Shown here: positions 36,101-48,063 of the stretch, one piece after another
Position numbering within the stretch: the stretch's first letter is position 1
Layout of the letters: each line of letters begins with the position of its first letter
From: Pseudomonas wadenswilerensis
Lineage (GTDB): Bacteria > Pseudomonadota > Gammaproteobacteria > Pseudomonadales > Pseudomonadaceae
DNA length: 64,000 nucleotides
Assembly: GCF_900497695.1 (NCBI RefSeq)
Contig: NZ_UIDD01000007.1
Span: forward strand, 682,001-746,000
Direction: 5' to 3'
Notes under the pieces: model-generated
The model's database searches: none
The model's input: the letters and a program-made list of their open reading frames with translations, nothing else
Told to the model about the DNA's origin: nothing
Made by a program: the position numbers and the translations under genes

Positions 36101-38125
36101 CTAGAGGGCTTTTTCGATACGCCAGATAGCAAACGGCAGGTGCCAGGGCTCGATGCGCATCCATTGGGTCTTGCCGTGCCAGGTCCAGCGATGGCCGCTC
36201 ATCAGGTCTTCGCCGAGGGTGTCGGCAGTGTCGTCCAGCCCCAGCTCCCACAGCGGCAGTTCGAAATGCGCCTCCTGAGCGTTGTGCGGATCGAGGCTGA
36301 CGGCGACGAGGATGAAGTTGTCGCGCTCGGCGGTGCGTTTGCCGAAGTACAGGATGTTGTCGTTCCAGGCGTGATAAAAAGCCACGCCCAGGTGGGTTTG
36401 CAACGCAGGGTTCTGCCGACGGATACGATTGAGCTGGGCGATTTCGGCAATGATGTTGCCGGGCTGGGTAAAGTCCCGCGGGCGGATCTCGTACTTCTCG
36501 GAATCGAGGTATTCCTCCTTGCCCGGCACCGGCGTCGCCTCGCACAGCTCGAAGCCCGAGTACATGCCCCACAGGCCCGAGCCCATGGTCGCCAGGGCGG
36601 CGCGGATGAGAAACCCGGCGCGCCCGGACTCATGCAGAAAGTACGGGTTGATGTCCGGTGTATTGACGAAGAAGTTCGGCCGGTAGCAGTAGCGCCAGGG
36701 TGGCTGGTTGAGCTCTTCGAAGTAGCTTTGCAGCTCGGCCTTGGTGTTGCGCCAGGTGAAGTAGCTGTAGCTCTGGGAATAACCGACCTTGCCCAGGCGC
36801 GCCATCATCGCAGGCTTGGTGAAGGCTTCGGCGAGGAAGATCACCTCCGGGTACTGGCTGCGGACATTGGCGATCAGCCAGTGCCAGAACGGCAAGGGTT
36901 TGGTGTGCGGGTTATCGACCCGAAAGCTCTTGACCCCCTCCTTGACCCAACCCACCACCACGTCGCGCAGGGCCAGCCACAACGCCGGTACCGCATCGGC
37001 GGCGTAGAAGTCGACATTGACGATGTCCTGGTATTTTTTCGGCGGATTCTCGGCATAGCGAATGCTGCCGTCCGGGCGCCAGGAAAACCAGCCCGGGTGC
37101 TCCTTGAGCCAGGGGTGGTCCTGGGAACACTGAATGGCAAAATCCAGGGCGATTTCCAGGCCATGCTCGGCAGCGGCAGCCACCAGCCGGCGAAAATCCT
37201 CGCGGCTGCCCAGTTGCGGATGAATCGCCTCGTGCCCGCCTTCGGCACCGCCGATGGCATAGGGGCTGCCGGGGTCATCCGGCTCGGCCTGCAAGGCATT
37301 GTTGCGGCCCTTGCGGTGGCGCACGCCGATGGGGTGGATGGGCGGGAAGTACAAAACGTCAAAGCCCATGTCACGGATCATCGGCAGGCGTTCGTGCACG
37401 TCATTGAAGGTGCCGTGGCGCTCAGGGTCGTCGGTGACCGAACGGGGAAACAGCTCGTACCAGCTGGCAAACTGCGCCTGGATACGCTCGACATCCAGCG
37501 GGTATTCGGGGCTGCGGCTGAGGTAGGTGCGGTGCTCGGCTTCGGCCATCAGCAGCGCCGTGTCCGGGTGCAGCAGCAAGGCCACCTGCTCGTCGGCGGA
37601 CAGGCCCGGCAGGTGCCGGTGCAAGGCCTGCAACTGATCGCGCAACGGCCCGTTGCTGCGGCCGATATTGTTTTCGATCAACAGTTGCCCCTCCTGCAGC
37701 TCCAAGGGCACCGCGATGCCGGCGTTGAACTTCTTCTCCAGGTCATGGCAATAGGTGGCGAACGGGTCGATCCAGGCCTCAATGCTGAACAGGTGGCGAC
37801 CCTGCTCGCTGACGGTGAATTCGGCCTGCCACAGGTCGTTGCCGGCAAACTGCATCGGCAGGCAATGCCAGCGCCGGCTGTGGGCCTGGCGCCAGTTGAG
37901 CATCACCACCAGGGCGTCATGGCCATCGGCATAGACCTTGCTGCTGACCTGCACCGGCTCGCCCACCACCGCCTTGACCGCAAACAGCCCGCCATCGAGC
38001 ACCGGCAAGGTGTTCTCGATCACGATCCGCGGTTCGAGCAAGGCCTGGGACAGGCTCAGGGCCTGGTCCGGGTGGTCGTTTGCCGGGGTCATGCGGTCGG
38101 TTTCGAAGGGCTCATCGCGGGTCAT
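36101..38125 (-). CDS. glgE: Alpha-1,4-glucan:maltose-1-phosphate maltosyltransferase GlgE
   Basis: A 674-residue GH13_3 enzyme that adds maltosyl units from maltose 1-phosphate to alpha-1,4-glucan. The N-terminal domain has RIVIENTLPVLDGG and FSIEAWIDPFATYCHDLEKK. Region motifs are LYFPPIHPIG, EIALDFAIQCSQDHPWL, nucleophile Asp in SFRVDNPHTKPLPFW, and acid/base Glu in VIFLAEAFTKPAMM followed by GYSQSYSYFTWRN. ATG 38125 has ggag nine bases upstream; an ATG eleven codons further in is a possible alternative. It heads the glgE-treS-glgB unit. Confidence 0.95.
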   Translation of the reverse strand: MTRDEPFETDRMTPANDHPDQALSLSQALLEPRIVIENTLPVLDGGLFAVKAVVGEPVQVSSKVYADGHDALVVMLNWRQAHSRRWHCLPMQFAGNDLWQAEFTVSEQGRHLFSIEAWIDPFATYCHDLEKKFNAGIAVPLELQEGQLLIENNIGRSNGPLRDQLQALHRHLPGLSADEQVALLLHPDTALLMAEAEHRTYLSRSPEYPLDVERIQAQFASWYELFPRSVTDDPERHGTFNDVHERLPMIRDMGFDVLYFPPIHPIGVRHRKGRNNALQAEPDDPGSPYAIGGAEGGHEAIHPQLGSREDFRRLVAAAAEHGLEIALDFAIQCSQDHPWLKEHPGWFSWRPDGSIRYAENPPKKYQDIVNVDFYAADAVPALWLALRDVVVGWVKEGVKSFRVDNPHTKPLPFWHWLIANVRSQYPEVIFLAEAFTKPAMMARLGKVGYSQSYSYFTWRNTKAELQSYFEELNQPPWRYCYRPNFFVNTPDINPYFLHESGRAGFLIRAALATMGSGLWGMYSGFELCEATPVPGKEEYLDSEKYEIRPRDFTQPGNIIAEIAQLNRIRRQNPALQTHLGVAFYHAWNDNILYFGKRTAERDNFILVAVSLDPHNAQEAHFELPLWELGLDDTADTLGEDLMSGHRWTWHGKTQWMRIEPWHLPFAIWRIEKAL

Positions 38126-38267
38126 CGAACGTTGCTCCGTTATGAAGTGGCACTAAAGGTTCAGAGCGGGGGCGCGGCCCGGGGTTCAAAAAAAATGAGC
38201 GATTGGCCAAGGCCAGGGTCGAAACCCCGAGCCGACACGGCCAACACCGCTGAAAGAGTAGTATCCA

Positions 38268-38349
38268 ATCGCTGGCAAGCCAGCTCCCACAAGGTTCTCA
38301 GAGCACTCAAGGGCTCTGCTGCACCTGTGGGAGCTGGCTTGCCAGCGAT
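38268..38349. repeat. REP inverted pair
   Basis: Facing units atcgctggcaagccagctcc and gagctggcttgccagcgat, about 35 bp apart. They separate the glgE promoter region from the 3' end of the acyl-CoA synthetase gene, both transcribed leftward. Confidence 0.85.
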
Positions 38350-38364
38350 AGCAGCGCCGCGGAC

Positions 38365-40038
38365 TCAGCGCTTGATCAGCTCTTCAATGCTGATCTCGCG
38401 CATCCTGAACTTCTGCACCTTGCCAGTTACCGTCATCGGAAACTCTTCGACAAAGCGGAAGTAACGCGGGGTCTTGAAGTGGGCAATGCGGCTCTTGCAC
38501 CACTGTTGCAGCTCGATCTCGCTGGCGCTGTGGCCGGGGTGGAACTTGATCCAGGCGACGATCTCTTCGCCGTAACGCTCATCGGGAATACCGATCACCT
38601 GCACGTCCGCCACCGCCGGGTGGGTAAAGAAGAACTCCTCCAACTCCCGCGGATAGATATTCTCGCCACCCCGGATGATCATGTCCTTGTTGCGCCCGGC
38701 GATGCAGACATAGCCCGCCTCGTTCATGGTCGCCAGGTCGCCGGTGCGCATCCAGCCCGCCGGGTCGATGGCTTCGCTGGTCGCCGCCGGGTTGCCCCAG
38801 TAGCCAAGCATCACGCTGTAACCGCGAGTGCACAGCTCGCCGATCTGCCCGCGCGGCACGATGCAGCCCTGCTCGTCGATGATCTTGCTTTCCAGCTGCG
38901 GCTGGGTGCGCCCGACCGTGGTCACACGCAGTTCCAGGTCGTCATCCGGGCCGGTCTGCATCGACACCGGGCTGGTTTCGGTCATGCCGTAGGCGATTTG
39001 CACCTCGCTCATGTGCATCTCGCCGATCACCCGGCGCATCACCTCGATCGGGCAGGTGGCGCCGGCCATGATCCCGGTGCGCAGGGTCGACAGGTCCATG
39101 TCAGGCCGTTGCGGATGGTCGAGCATGGCGATGAACATGGTCGGGACGCCATACAGCGCCGTGGCCTTCTCCTCGGCGACGCAGCTCAAGGTCAAAAGCG
39201 GGTCGAAGGCATCGTTGGGGTAGATCATGGTGCTGCCATGGGTGATGCAACCGAGGTTACCCATGACCATGCCGAAGCAGTGGTACAGCGGCACCGGGAT
39301 CACCATGCGGTCGTGCTCGCTCAGGCCCAGGCTCTCGCCGACCATGTAGCCGTTGTTGAGGATATTGTAGTGGCTGAGCGTGGCACCCTTGGGGAAGCCG
39401 GTGGTGCCGGAGGTGTACTGGATGTTCACCGGCTGGTCGAACTGCAGGCTTTGCTGGCGGGCCTGGAAATCAGCGGGAGCGGTTTCGCTGGCCAGCCAGC
39501 CCAGGCGCTCCCAGGGCAGAAAGCCGGCTGGCGGCTGCGGGTCGAGGCTGATCAGCCCGCGCAGCTCCGGCAGGCGCTCGCTGCGCAGTTGACCGGGTGC
39601 TTGCTGGGCCAGGTCCGGCAGCAGTTCACCGAGCATGGCGTGGTAATCGGAGGTCTTGAAGGCGCCGGCGCTGATCAGCCATTGGCAACCCGACTGCTTG
39701 AGCACGTATTCAAGCTCGCTGGTGCGGTAGGCCGGGTTGATGTTGACCAGGATCACGCCGATCTTGGCGCTGGCGAACTGGCTGATGCACCACTGTGCGC
39801 AGTTCGGCGCCCAGATGCCCAAGCGATCACCGGTTTTCAACCCCAGCGCCATCAGCGCCCGGGCATGCAGGTCGACGCTGGCGGCCAGCGCCTGCCAGGT
39901 GTAGCGCTGCTGTTGATGACGTACCACCAGTGCCTCGCGCTCGGCAAAGCGTGACACGGTCTGGTCGAACGCCTGGCCGATGGTCATGGCCAGCAACGGC
40001 TTGTCCTGGCGGCCCTGGGTATAGCTCGGTTGATTCAT
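38365..40038 (-). CDS. AMP-forming acyl-CoA synthetase linked to the liu cluster
   Basis: A 557-residue ANL-superfamily ligase. The P-loop-like motif is [18 protein letters not shown], followed by [25 protein letters not shown], the hinge/ATP-binding [27 protein letters not shown], and the C-terminal catalytic Lys in [11 protein letters not shown]. It activates a fatty or branched short-chain acid with ATP and CoA. ATG 40038 follows aaagggaccgcc; the frame extends 20 codons upstream without support. It is divergent from liuA and shares with it a region holding two identical palindromes, so it probably feeds acyl-CoA substrates into the liu pathway. The precise acid is unknown. Confidence 0.9.
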   Translation of the reverse strand: MNQPSYTQGRQDKPLLAMTIGQAFDQTVSRFAEREALVVRHQQQRYTWQALAASVDLHARALMALGLKTGDRLGIWAPNCAQWCISQFASAKIGVILVNINPAYRTSELEYVLKQSGCQWLISAGAFKTSDYHAMLGELLPDLAQQAPGQLRSERLPELRGLISLDPQPPAGFLPWERLGWLASETAPADFQARQQSLQFDQPVNIQYTSGTTGFPKGATLSHYNILNNGYMVGESLGLSEHDRMVIPVPLYHCFGMVMGNLGCITHGSTMIYPNDAFDPLLTLSCVAEEKATALYGVPTMFIAMLDHPQRPDMDLSTLRTGIMAGATCPIEVMRRVIGEMHMSEVQIAYGMTETSPVSMQTGPDDDLELRVTTVGRTQPQLESKIIDEQGCIVPRGQIGELCTRGYSVMLGYWGNPAATSEAIDPAGWMRTGDLATMNEAGYVCIAGRNKDMIIRGGENIYPRELEEFFFTHPAVADVQVIGIPDERYGEEIVAWIKFHPGHSASEIELQQWCKSRIAHFKTPRYFRFVEEFPMTVTGKVQKFRMREISIEELIKR

Positions 40039-40099
40039 GGCGGTCCCTTTTTGTGGTTGTTCTGGGAGCTGATTCAAGCGGGTCTTACTCTGGCCCATA

Positions 40100-40165
40100 T
40101 TTACGTTAACGTAAAGGTCATGGCGAGATTGACAGCATCCGGCGGCAGGTTTACGTTAACGTAAA
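40100..40165. promoter_or_regulatory. Two identical 16-bp palindromic operators (LiuR-like)
   Basis: TTTACGTTAACGTAAA is present twice, at 40100-40115 and 40150-40165, both perfect palindromes 50 bp apart and both followed by ggt. A ttgaca hexamer at 40129-40134 lies between them, and the second palindrome covers the place where a -10 would be, as MerR-type regulators favour. I recall similar operators for LiuR, the MerR-family regulator of branched-chain amino acid degradation. They lie 62 bp from the acyl-CoA synthetase start and 131 bp from liuA, so they probably control both. Confidence 0.8.
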
Positions 40166-40178
40166 GGTTATAAGCCCC

Positions 40179-40247
40179 ATCGCTGGCAAGCCAGCTCCCA
40201 CAGTGTTCGGTGCACTCGCTACTTGTGGGAGCTGGCTTGCCAGCGAT
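40179..40247. repeat. REP inverted pair in the liuA leader
   Basis: Facing units atcgctggcaagccagctcc and gggagctggcttgccagcgat lie between the putative operators and the liuA RBS. If transcription begins at the palindromes, this pair is part of the liu mRNA leader. Confidence 0.85.
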
Positions 40248-40295
40248 GAGGGCAGACACCACACCCTGATCCAAGAACAAATAGAAGGTGCCAGC

Positions 40296-41459
40296 ATGCG
40301 TTATCCGACCCTGAACTTCGCCCTGGGCGAAACCATCGACATGCTTCGCGACCAGGTCCAGTCCTTCGTCGCCGCTGAACTGGCGCCGCGCGCCGCGCAG
40401 ATCGACCAGGACAACCTGTTCCCCGCCGACATGTGGCGCAAGTTCGGCGACATGGGCCTGCTCGGCATCACCGTCCCGGAAGAATACGGCGGCGCCGGTC
40501 TCGGTTACCTGGCCCACGTGGTGGCCATGGAAGAAATCAGCCGCGGCTCGGCCTCGGTCGCCCTCTCCTACGGCGCCCACTCCAACCTCTGCGTCAACCA
40601 GATCAACCGCAACGGCAACGCCGAGCAGAAAGCCAAGTACCTGCCCAAGCTGATCAGCGGCGAGCACATCGGCGCCCTGGCCATGAGCGAACCCAACGCC
40701 GGCTCCGACGTGGTGTCGATGAAACTGCGCGCCGAACAGCGCGGCGACCATTTCGTCCTCAACGGCAGCAAGACCTGGATCACCAACGGCCCCGACGCCA
40801 ACACCTATGTGATCTACGCCAAGACCGACCTTGAGAAAGGCGCCCACGGCATCACCGCCTTTATCGTCGAGCGCGACTGGAAGGGCTTCAGCCGCAGCAA
40901 CAAGTTCGACAAGCTCGGCATGCGCGGCTCCAACACCTGCGAGCTGTTCTTCGACAACGTCGAAGTGCCCAAGGAGAACATCCTCGGCGTGCTCAACGGC
41001 GGCGTCAAAGTGCTGATGAGTGGCCTGGACTACGAGCGCGTGGTGCTCTCCGGCGGCCCGACCGGGATCATGCAGGCCTGCATGGACCTGGTGGTGCCCT
41101 ACATCCACGACCGCAAGCAGTTCGGCCAGAGCATCGGCGAGTTCCAGCTGATCCAGGGCAAGATCGCCGACATGTACACCCAGCTCAACGCCGGCCGCGC
41201 CTACCTGTACGCCGTGGCCCAGGCCTGCGATCGCGCCGAAACCACGCGCAAGGACGCCGCCGGGGTCATCCTCTATACCGCCGAGCGCGCCACCCAGATG
41301 GCCCTTGAGGCAATCCAGATCCTGGGGGGCAACGGCTACATCAATGAATTCCCGGCCGGCCGCCTGCTGCGCGATGCCAAGCTCTACGAGATCGGCGCCG
41401 GCACCAGTGAAATCCGCCGGATGCTGATCGGCCGCGAACTGTTCAACGAAACCCGCTGA
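40296..41459 (+). CDS. liuA: Isovaleryl-CoA dehydrogenase
   Basis: A 387-residue FAD acyl-CoA dehydrogenase that oxidises isovaleryl-CoA to 3-methylcrotonyl-CoA in leucine degradation. Family motifs: [40 protein letters not shown], and [21 protein letters not shown]. The catalytic Glu in the isovaleryl-specific place is E247 in [15 protein letters not shown] 40296 follows agaaggtgccagc; the frame is open 31 codons upstream through the REP pair, which is not coding. It is the first gene of liuABCD. Confidence 0.95.
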   Translation: MRYPTLNFALGETIDMLRDQVQSFVAAELAPRAAQIDQDNLFPADMWRKFGDMGLLGITVPEEYGGAGLGYLAHVVAMEEISRGSASVALSYGAHSNLCVNQINRNGNAEQKAKYLPKLISGEHIGALAMSEPNAGSDVVSMKLRAEQRGDHFVLNGSKTWITNGPDANTYVIYAKTDLEKGAHGITAFIVERDWKGFSRSNKFDKLGMRGSNTCELFFDNVEVPKENILGVLNGGVKVLMSGLDYERVVLSGGPTGIMQACMDLVVPYIHDRKQFGQSIGEFQLIQGKIADMYTQLNAGRAYLYAVAQACDRAETTRKDAAGVILYTAERATQMALEAIQILGGNGYINEFPAGRLLRDAKLYEIGAGTSEIRRMLIGRELFNETR

Positions 41460-41476
41460 GCACAAGGAATCGCGCC

Positions 41477-43084
<1,608 letters not shown>

Positions 43085-43086
43085 CC

Positions 43087-43901
43087 ATGAGCGACTTCAG
43101 TACCCTTGAACTGATCAAGGACCCCCGTGGTTTCGCCACCCTGTGGCTGAGCCGGGAAGACAAGAACAACGCTTTCAACGCGCAGATGATCCGCGAGCTG
43201 ATCATCGCCATCGACCACATCGGCGCCGACAGCAGCCTGCGTTTCGTATTGCTGCGTGGCCGTGGCCGGCACTTCAGCGCCGGCGCCGATCTGGCCTGGA
43301 TGCAGCAGTCGGCAGCGCTGGACTACAACACCAATCTTGATGACGCCCGCGAGCTGGCCGAGCTGATGTACAACCTGGCCCGGCTCAAGGTGCCGACGTT
43401 GGCCGTGGTGCAAGGCGCAGCCTTTGGCGGCGCCCTGGGCTTGATCAGTTGCTGTGACATGGCCATTGGCGCCAGTGACGCGCAGCTGTGCCTGTCCGAG
43501 GTGCGCATCGGCCTGGCGCCGGCAGTGATCAGCCCGTTCGTGGTCCAGGCCATGGGCGAGCGCGCCGCGCGCCGCTACGCGCTGACCGCCGAACGCTTCA
43601 GTGGCGACCGCGCCCGTGAGCTGGGCCTGCTGGCCGAAGCCTACCCGGCCGCGGAACTGGAACAGCAGGTCGGCATATGGATCGACAACCTGCTGCTCAA
43701 CAGCCCGCAGGCCATGCGTGCCAGCAAGGAGCTGTTGCGTGAAGTCGGCCACGGCGAACTGACCCCGGCCATCCGCCGCTACTGCGAGAACGCCATCGCC
43801 CGCATCCGCGTCAGCCCCGAAGGCCAGGAAGGCTTGCGCGCTTTCCTGGAAAAACGCAGCCCGGCCTGGCAGAGCGAACCGTCGAACAAGGAGCCGCGCC
43901 C

Positions 43902-43905
<4 letters not shown>
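43087..43905 (+). CDS. liuC: 3-methylglutaconyl-CoA hydratase
   Basis: A 272-residue crotonase that hydrates 3-methylglutaconyl-CoA to HMG-CoA. Oxyanion-hole motif RHFSAGADLAWMQ and VQGAAFGGALGLISCCDMAIG, with the catalytic Glu region LSEVRIGLAPAVISPFV. Start ATG 43087 lies two bases after the liuB stop; the same frame continues upstream inside liuB, so no distinct RBS is needed for coupling. Its end overlaps the liuD ATG by four bases. Confidence 0.94.
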
Positions 43906-45857
<1,952 letters not shown>

Positions 45858-45864
45858 GGGCCTC

Positions 45865-45920
45865 ATCGCGGGGCAAGCCCGCTCCCACAGTCCGGTGTGG
45901 GAGCGGGCTTGCCCCGCGAT
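45865..45920. repeat. REP inverted pair (gcgggcaagcccgc type)
   Basis: Facing units atcgcggggcaagcccgctc and gagcgggcttgccccgcgat, 11 bp apart, directly after liuD and before the convergent repressor gene. The core differs from the gctggcaagccagc type found at most other sites in the window. Confidence 0.88.
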
Positions 45921-45930
45921 CAGATTCACC

Positions 45931-46590
45931 TCAAAACTTGACCAATGCCTGCACCACCACCCCCAGCAACTCACACTGCTCGGTGCACAAGGCCTTGGGA
46001 TAGGTCGGGTTGAGCGGGCGCAAATAGCGCTGGCCACCCTCCTCGCTCAACTGGCGAAAACTCGTCGCCGTGCTGTCGGGCGAACGCGCGATCACCAGCT
46101 TGCCGGTTTCGGCCTCAAGCCCGGTATCGACCAGGATCAACATACCTTCCGGCACGCTCAAGCCCAGCGGCGCCGTCATCGCATCGCCTTCGACCTTGAG
46201 CCAGAACGCCCTCCCCTGTGCTTTATAGTCAGTTGACTGCAGCGCACGGTCTTCGGCCACCTCGACCTCGTCGAGATTGCCCCAAGCCAGAATCGGATAG
46301 CGAAAATACAGTTCGTGCTGTAGGCCATCGGCGCCAGTAACAGTAGTCGGGTTGCCCGCGACTGCGTAGGAACCGTTGTTTTCCGCCACCTGGTGAGGGA
46401 AGACCATTTGCAGCGGCGGCAGGCCCACTTCCACCAGAATCTGGTTGAGCACCCTGAGTTTCGGCTCGCGCTCCTCGCGCAGCCAGTGGCCCACGGCGCC
46501 CTGGGTGACCCCGATGCGTTCGGCGAGATTTTCCTGCGTGACCTTCAGCTCACGCATCCTGGCTTTGACCAGGTCAGTCCATTTATCCAT
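45931..46590 (-). CDS. XRE-family repressor with S24-like domain lacking catalytic Ser and Lys
   Basis: A 219-residue CI/LexA-type regulator. The N-terminal HTH (residues about 8-50) reads MRELKVTQENLAERIGVTQG then AVGHWLREEREP. The C-terminal half has the S24 layout FWLKVEGDAM, PEGMLILVDTG, GKLVIAR, RYLRPLNPTYP. The position of the catalytic Ser (normally GDSM) is Ala137, and the catalytic Lys (normally TFKKL) is Arg179 in SFRQL, so self-cleavage is not expected. ATG 46590 has no RBS; GTG 46599 has ggagg 11 bases upstream and is a real alternative. Divergent from the DUF6124 gene. Confidence 0.88.
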   Translation of the reverse strand: MDKWTDLVKARMRELKVTQENLAERIGVTQGAVGHWLREEREPKLRVLNQILVEVGLPPLQMVFPHQVAENNGSYAVAGNPTTVTGADGLQHELYFRYPILAWGNLDEVEVAEDRALQSTDYKAQGRAFWLKVEGDAMTAPLGLSVPEGMLILVDTGLEAETGKLVIARSPDSTATSFRQLSEEGGQRYLRPLNPTYPKALCTEQCELLGVVVQALVKF

Positions 46591-46631
46591 CGCTGGCACG
46601 ATACGGACTGCCTCCTGGCGCTCAATACACA

Positions 46632-46682
46632 TATTGTAGTATTTAAACAATAGTCATAACTACAGAGCGTATTAATATCTGT
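46632..46682. promoter_or_regulatory. Two palindromes between the repressor and DUF6124 genes
   Basis: TATTGT-N9-ACAATA at 46632-46652 and ACAGA-N11-TCTGT at 46662-46682 lie in the A/T-rich gap between the divergent genes. The first covers tacaat, a good minus-strand -10 for the repressor. They are candidates for autoregulation by the repressor; the two sequences are not copies of each other, so at most one may be its true site. Confidence 0.45.
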
Positions 46683-46721
46683 CGGCACCTTTCATTGCTT
46701 ACCCAGATAGCAGGCAGCCGA

Positions 46722-47054
46722 ATGAAACCGACATTTCCTGAAACGGACCTCAGCCTTGATTCCGAAGCATTAAGTAACAGTGATGCCGCCCGGCGTGCGC
46801 TGGACTACTACCTCAACCCGGCACCGGTGACGTTTGGCCCCGACGAACCGCTGCTGGTCGCCCGTCAAGGCCTCAGCGATGCCCAGGCGACCGCCCATGC
46901 CACCAACCTGTTGCGCTGCGCCGCCGCCACCGCCTGCGAATCAGCTGACGGCCTGCAAGGGGTGCCGCGCGACCTGGCGCTGGCGTCGATGCACATGATC
47001 AACATGGCCAGGGCCATGCTCGAGCGCACAGCGGCCAATCAGGACCAGGCCTGA
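46722..47054 (+). CDS. DUF6124 (DUF3077-type) family protein
   Basis: A 110-residue protein of a Pseudomonas-specific family: SDAARRALDYYLNPAPV near residue 20, followed by LLRCAAATACESADGL and a long helix ending MHMINMARAMLERTAAN. The family is small, alpha-helical, present in many copies in pseudomonads and of unknown function. ATG 46722 is chosen as start because the upstream nine codons are not family-like; the RBS is weak (gcaggcag). Divergent from the S24-like repressor, which may regulate it. Confidence 0.82.
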   Translation: MKPTFPETDLSLDSEALSNSDAARRALDYYLNPAPVTFGPDEPLLVARQGLSDAQATAHATNLLRCAAATACESADGLQGVPRDLALASMHMINMARAMLERTAANQDQA

Positions 47055-47165
47055 GCATATTTCTGCAAGTTACGTGGAGAGTCGACCAAAAGCGGGTGTT
47101 GGTGTCCGCCGGTCAGGAGGGAGCGCATTCGGTAAAAGATTTTTACGGAATGACAGAAAATTCAT

Positions 47166-47197
47166 TTGACTTGCAAATGATAACGATTATTATTGCT
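47166..47197 (+). promoter_or_regulatory. prrF promoter with Fur box
   Basis: A -35 ttgact (47166-47171) and -10 tattat (47188-47193) flank and overlap the Fur-box sequence aaatgataacgattattat (47175-47193). It closely resembles the GATAATGATAATCATTATC consensus. Iron-loaded Fur would block the promoter; transcription would begin near 47200. Confidence 0.85.
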
Positions 47198-47199
47198 CA

Positions 47200-47315
47200 C
47201 AACTGGTCGCGAGACTGGTTGGATAACCTGAAAGCCCTTAGGTCGGACTCTCAGATTATCTCCTCATCAGGCTAATCACGGTTTTTGACCCGGCTTTTTG
47301 CCGGGTCTTTTTTTT
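47200..47315 (+). ncRNA. prrF: PrrF iron-responsive small RNA
   Basis: About 110 nt, beginning near aactggtcgcgag (47201) and containing the invariant PrrF pairing core ggactctcagattatctcct (47244-47263) and catcaggctaatcacgg. It ends in a strong intrinsic terminator. PrrF RNAs are the Pseudomonas functional counterpart of RyhB: when iron is scarce they pair, with Hfq, with mRNAs of iron-containing enzymes such as succinate dehydrogenase and superoxide dismutase. The recognition is from memory of the P. aeruginosa sequence. Only a single copy is present here, unlike the tandem pair of P. aeruginosa. Confidence 0.9.
47287..47315 (+). terminator. Intrinsic terminator of prrF
   Basis: Perfect eight-base stem gacccggc / gccgggtc with a five-T loop, followed by eight T residues (47308-47315). 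Confidence 0.95.
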
Positions 47316-47417
47316 GGTCTTCAGGCTAATGAAGATGGGTGTTGCTCGAATGGCCGCGATGATAGCAAATGTATGTCGCGCAGTGAATGGTTGTAACAGC
47401 GCTTTGCAGAATTAGCA

Positions 47418-47437
47418 CTTGAGAATCAATCTCGTTA
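47418..47437 (+). promoter_or_regulatory. Second Fur box, upstream of the sigma4-FecR gene
   Basis: The sequence tgagaatcaatctcgtta closely follows the Pseudomonas Fur-box form ATGAGAATCATTCTCATT. It lies 64 bp before the ATG of the next gene, so that gene is probably expressed under iron limitation. Confidence 0.78.
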
Positions 47438-47501
47438 CGAATAAGCTGGTGCAGCGTCACGGAAGACGCCCCCACTCCACTGACCAGCAAGGAGCTTGTA
47501 C

Positions 47502-48014
47502 ATGACCCGTCTGTTGCTGCCCCTTGAACACACTCCCCTTTCCCACGAGCTTGCCGACGATGCCTTGCTGCAGCGTCTGAAAAAACTGCCGCGTCGCGTT
47601 CAACAGGTATTCCTGCTCAGCCGCCTCGACCAACTGTCGTTCGCCAGCATCGCCGAGCGCCTCGACCTGCCCGCGATCACCGTTGAGCGCCACATGAACC
47701 AGGCGCTGCAGATTGCCCGCGAAGAACGCGACGCCCTGGCGAGCATCGCCGGCCAATGGTACGTGCGCCTGCAAAGCCCGCAGGTGACCGCCAGTGAGCG
47801 CATCGATTTTCGCCGCTGGCTCGATAGCGCCCCCGAGCACCGCGAAGCCTTCCATGCCACCGAGCTGCGCTGGCGCACCTTGCTGGCCCCGGCCCGCCAG
47901 CTGGGCGAGGACGGCTGGTACCGGCAACCACGGGCAGCCTTGTCGCTGGGTGGTTGCTCGGTGGCCATCGGCCTGGGCCTGGCCGCCTTGGCAGCGATCG
48001 GTTTCTGGTCCTGA
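47502..48014 (+). CDS. Sigma-70 region 4 fused to FecR-type N-terminal domain, membrane tail
   Basis: 170 residues with three parts. Residues about 18-75 are an ECF sigma region 4 HTH (RLKKLPRRVQQVFLLSRLDQ, LSFASIAERLDLPAITVERH). Residues 82-120 are a DUF4880/FecR N-terminal domain (GQWYVRLQSPQV, RIDFRRWLDSAPEHREAF). Residues 148-168 are one hydrophobic segment near the C-terminus. Sigma region 2 and the periplasmic FecR domain are both absent, so it cannot act as an ordinary sigma factor or surface-signalling anti-sigma. ATG 47502 follows aaggag. It may bind a sigma factor or DNA near the membrane; that is inference. Confidence 0.82.
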   Translation: MTRLLLPLEHTPLSHELADDALLQRLKKLPRRVQQVFLLSRLDQLSFASIAERLDLPAITVERHMNQALQIAREERDALASIAGQWYVRLQSPQVTASERIDFRRWLDSAPEHREAFHATELRWRTLLAPARQLGEDGWYRQPRAALSLGGCSVAIGLGLAALAAIGFWS

Positions 48015-48063
48015 GCCAGGCGTGTAGAGTAGTTGCCACAACAACTCTACATGGAGCCTGGTG

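Noticed and set aside
36023..38464. Plus-strand 813-codon frame
   Set aside because: Antisense to glgE and continues into REP sequence; no motifs.
46591..46721. LexA/SOS box before the repressor
   Set aside because: No CTGT-N8-ACAG match; the palindromes there are of other sequence and spacing.
45931..47054. Prophage remnant because of the CI-like repressor
   Set aside because: No integrase, phage structural gene or attachment-like repeat is nearby.
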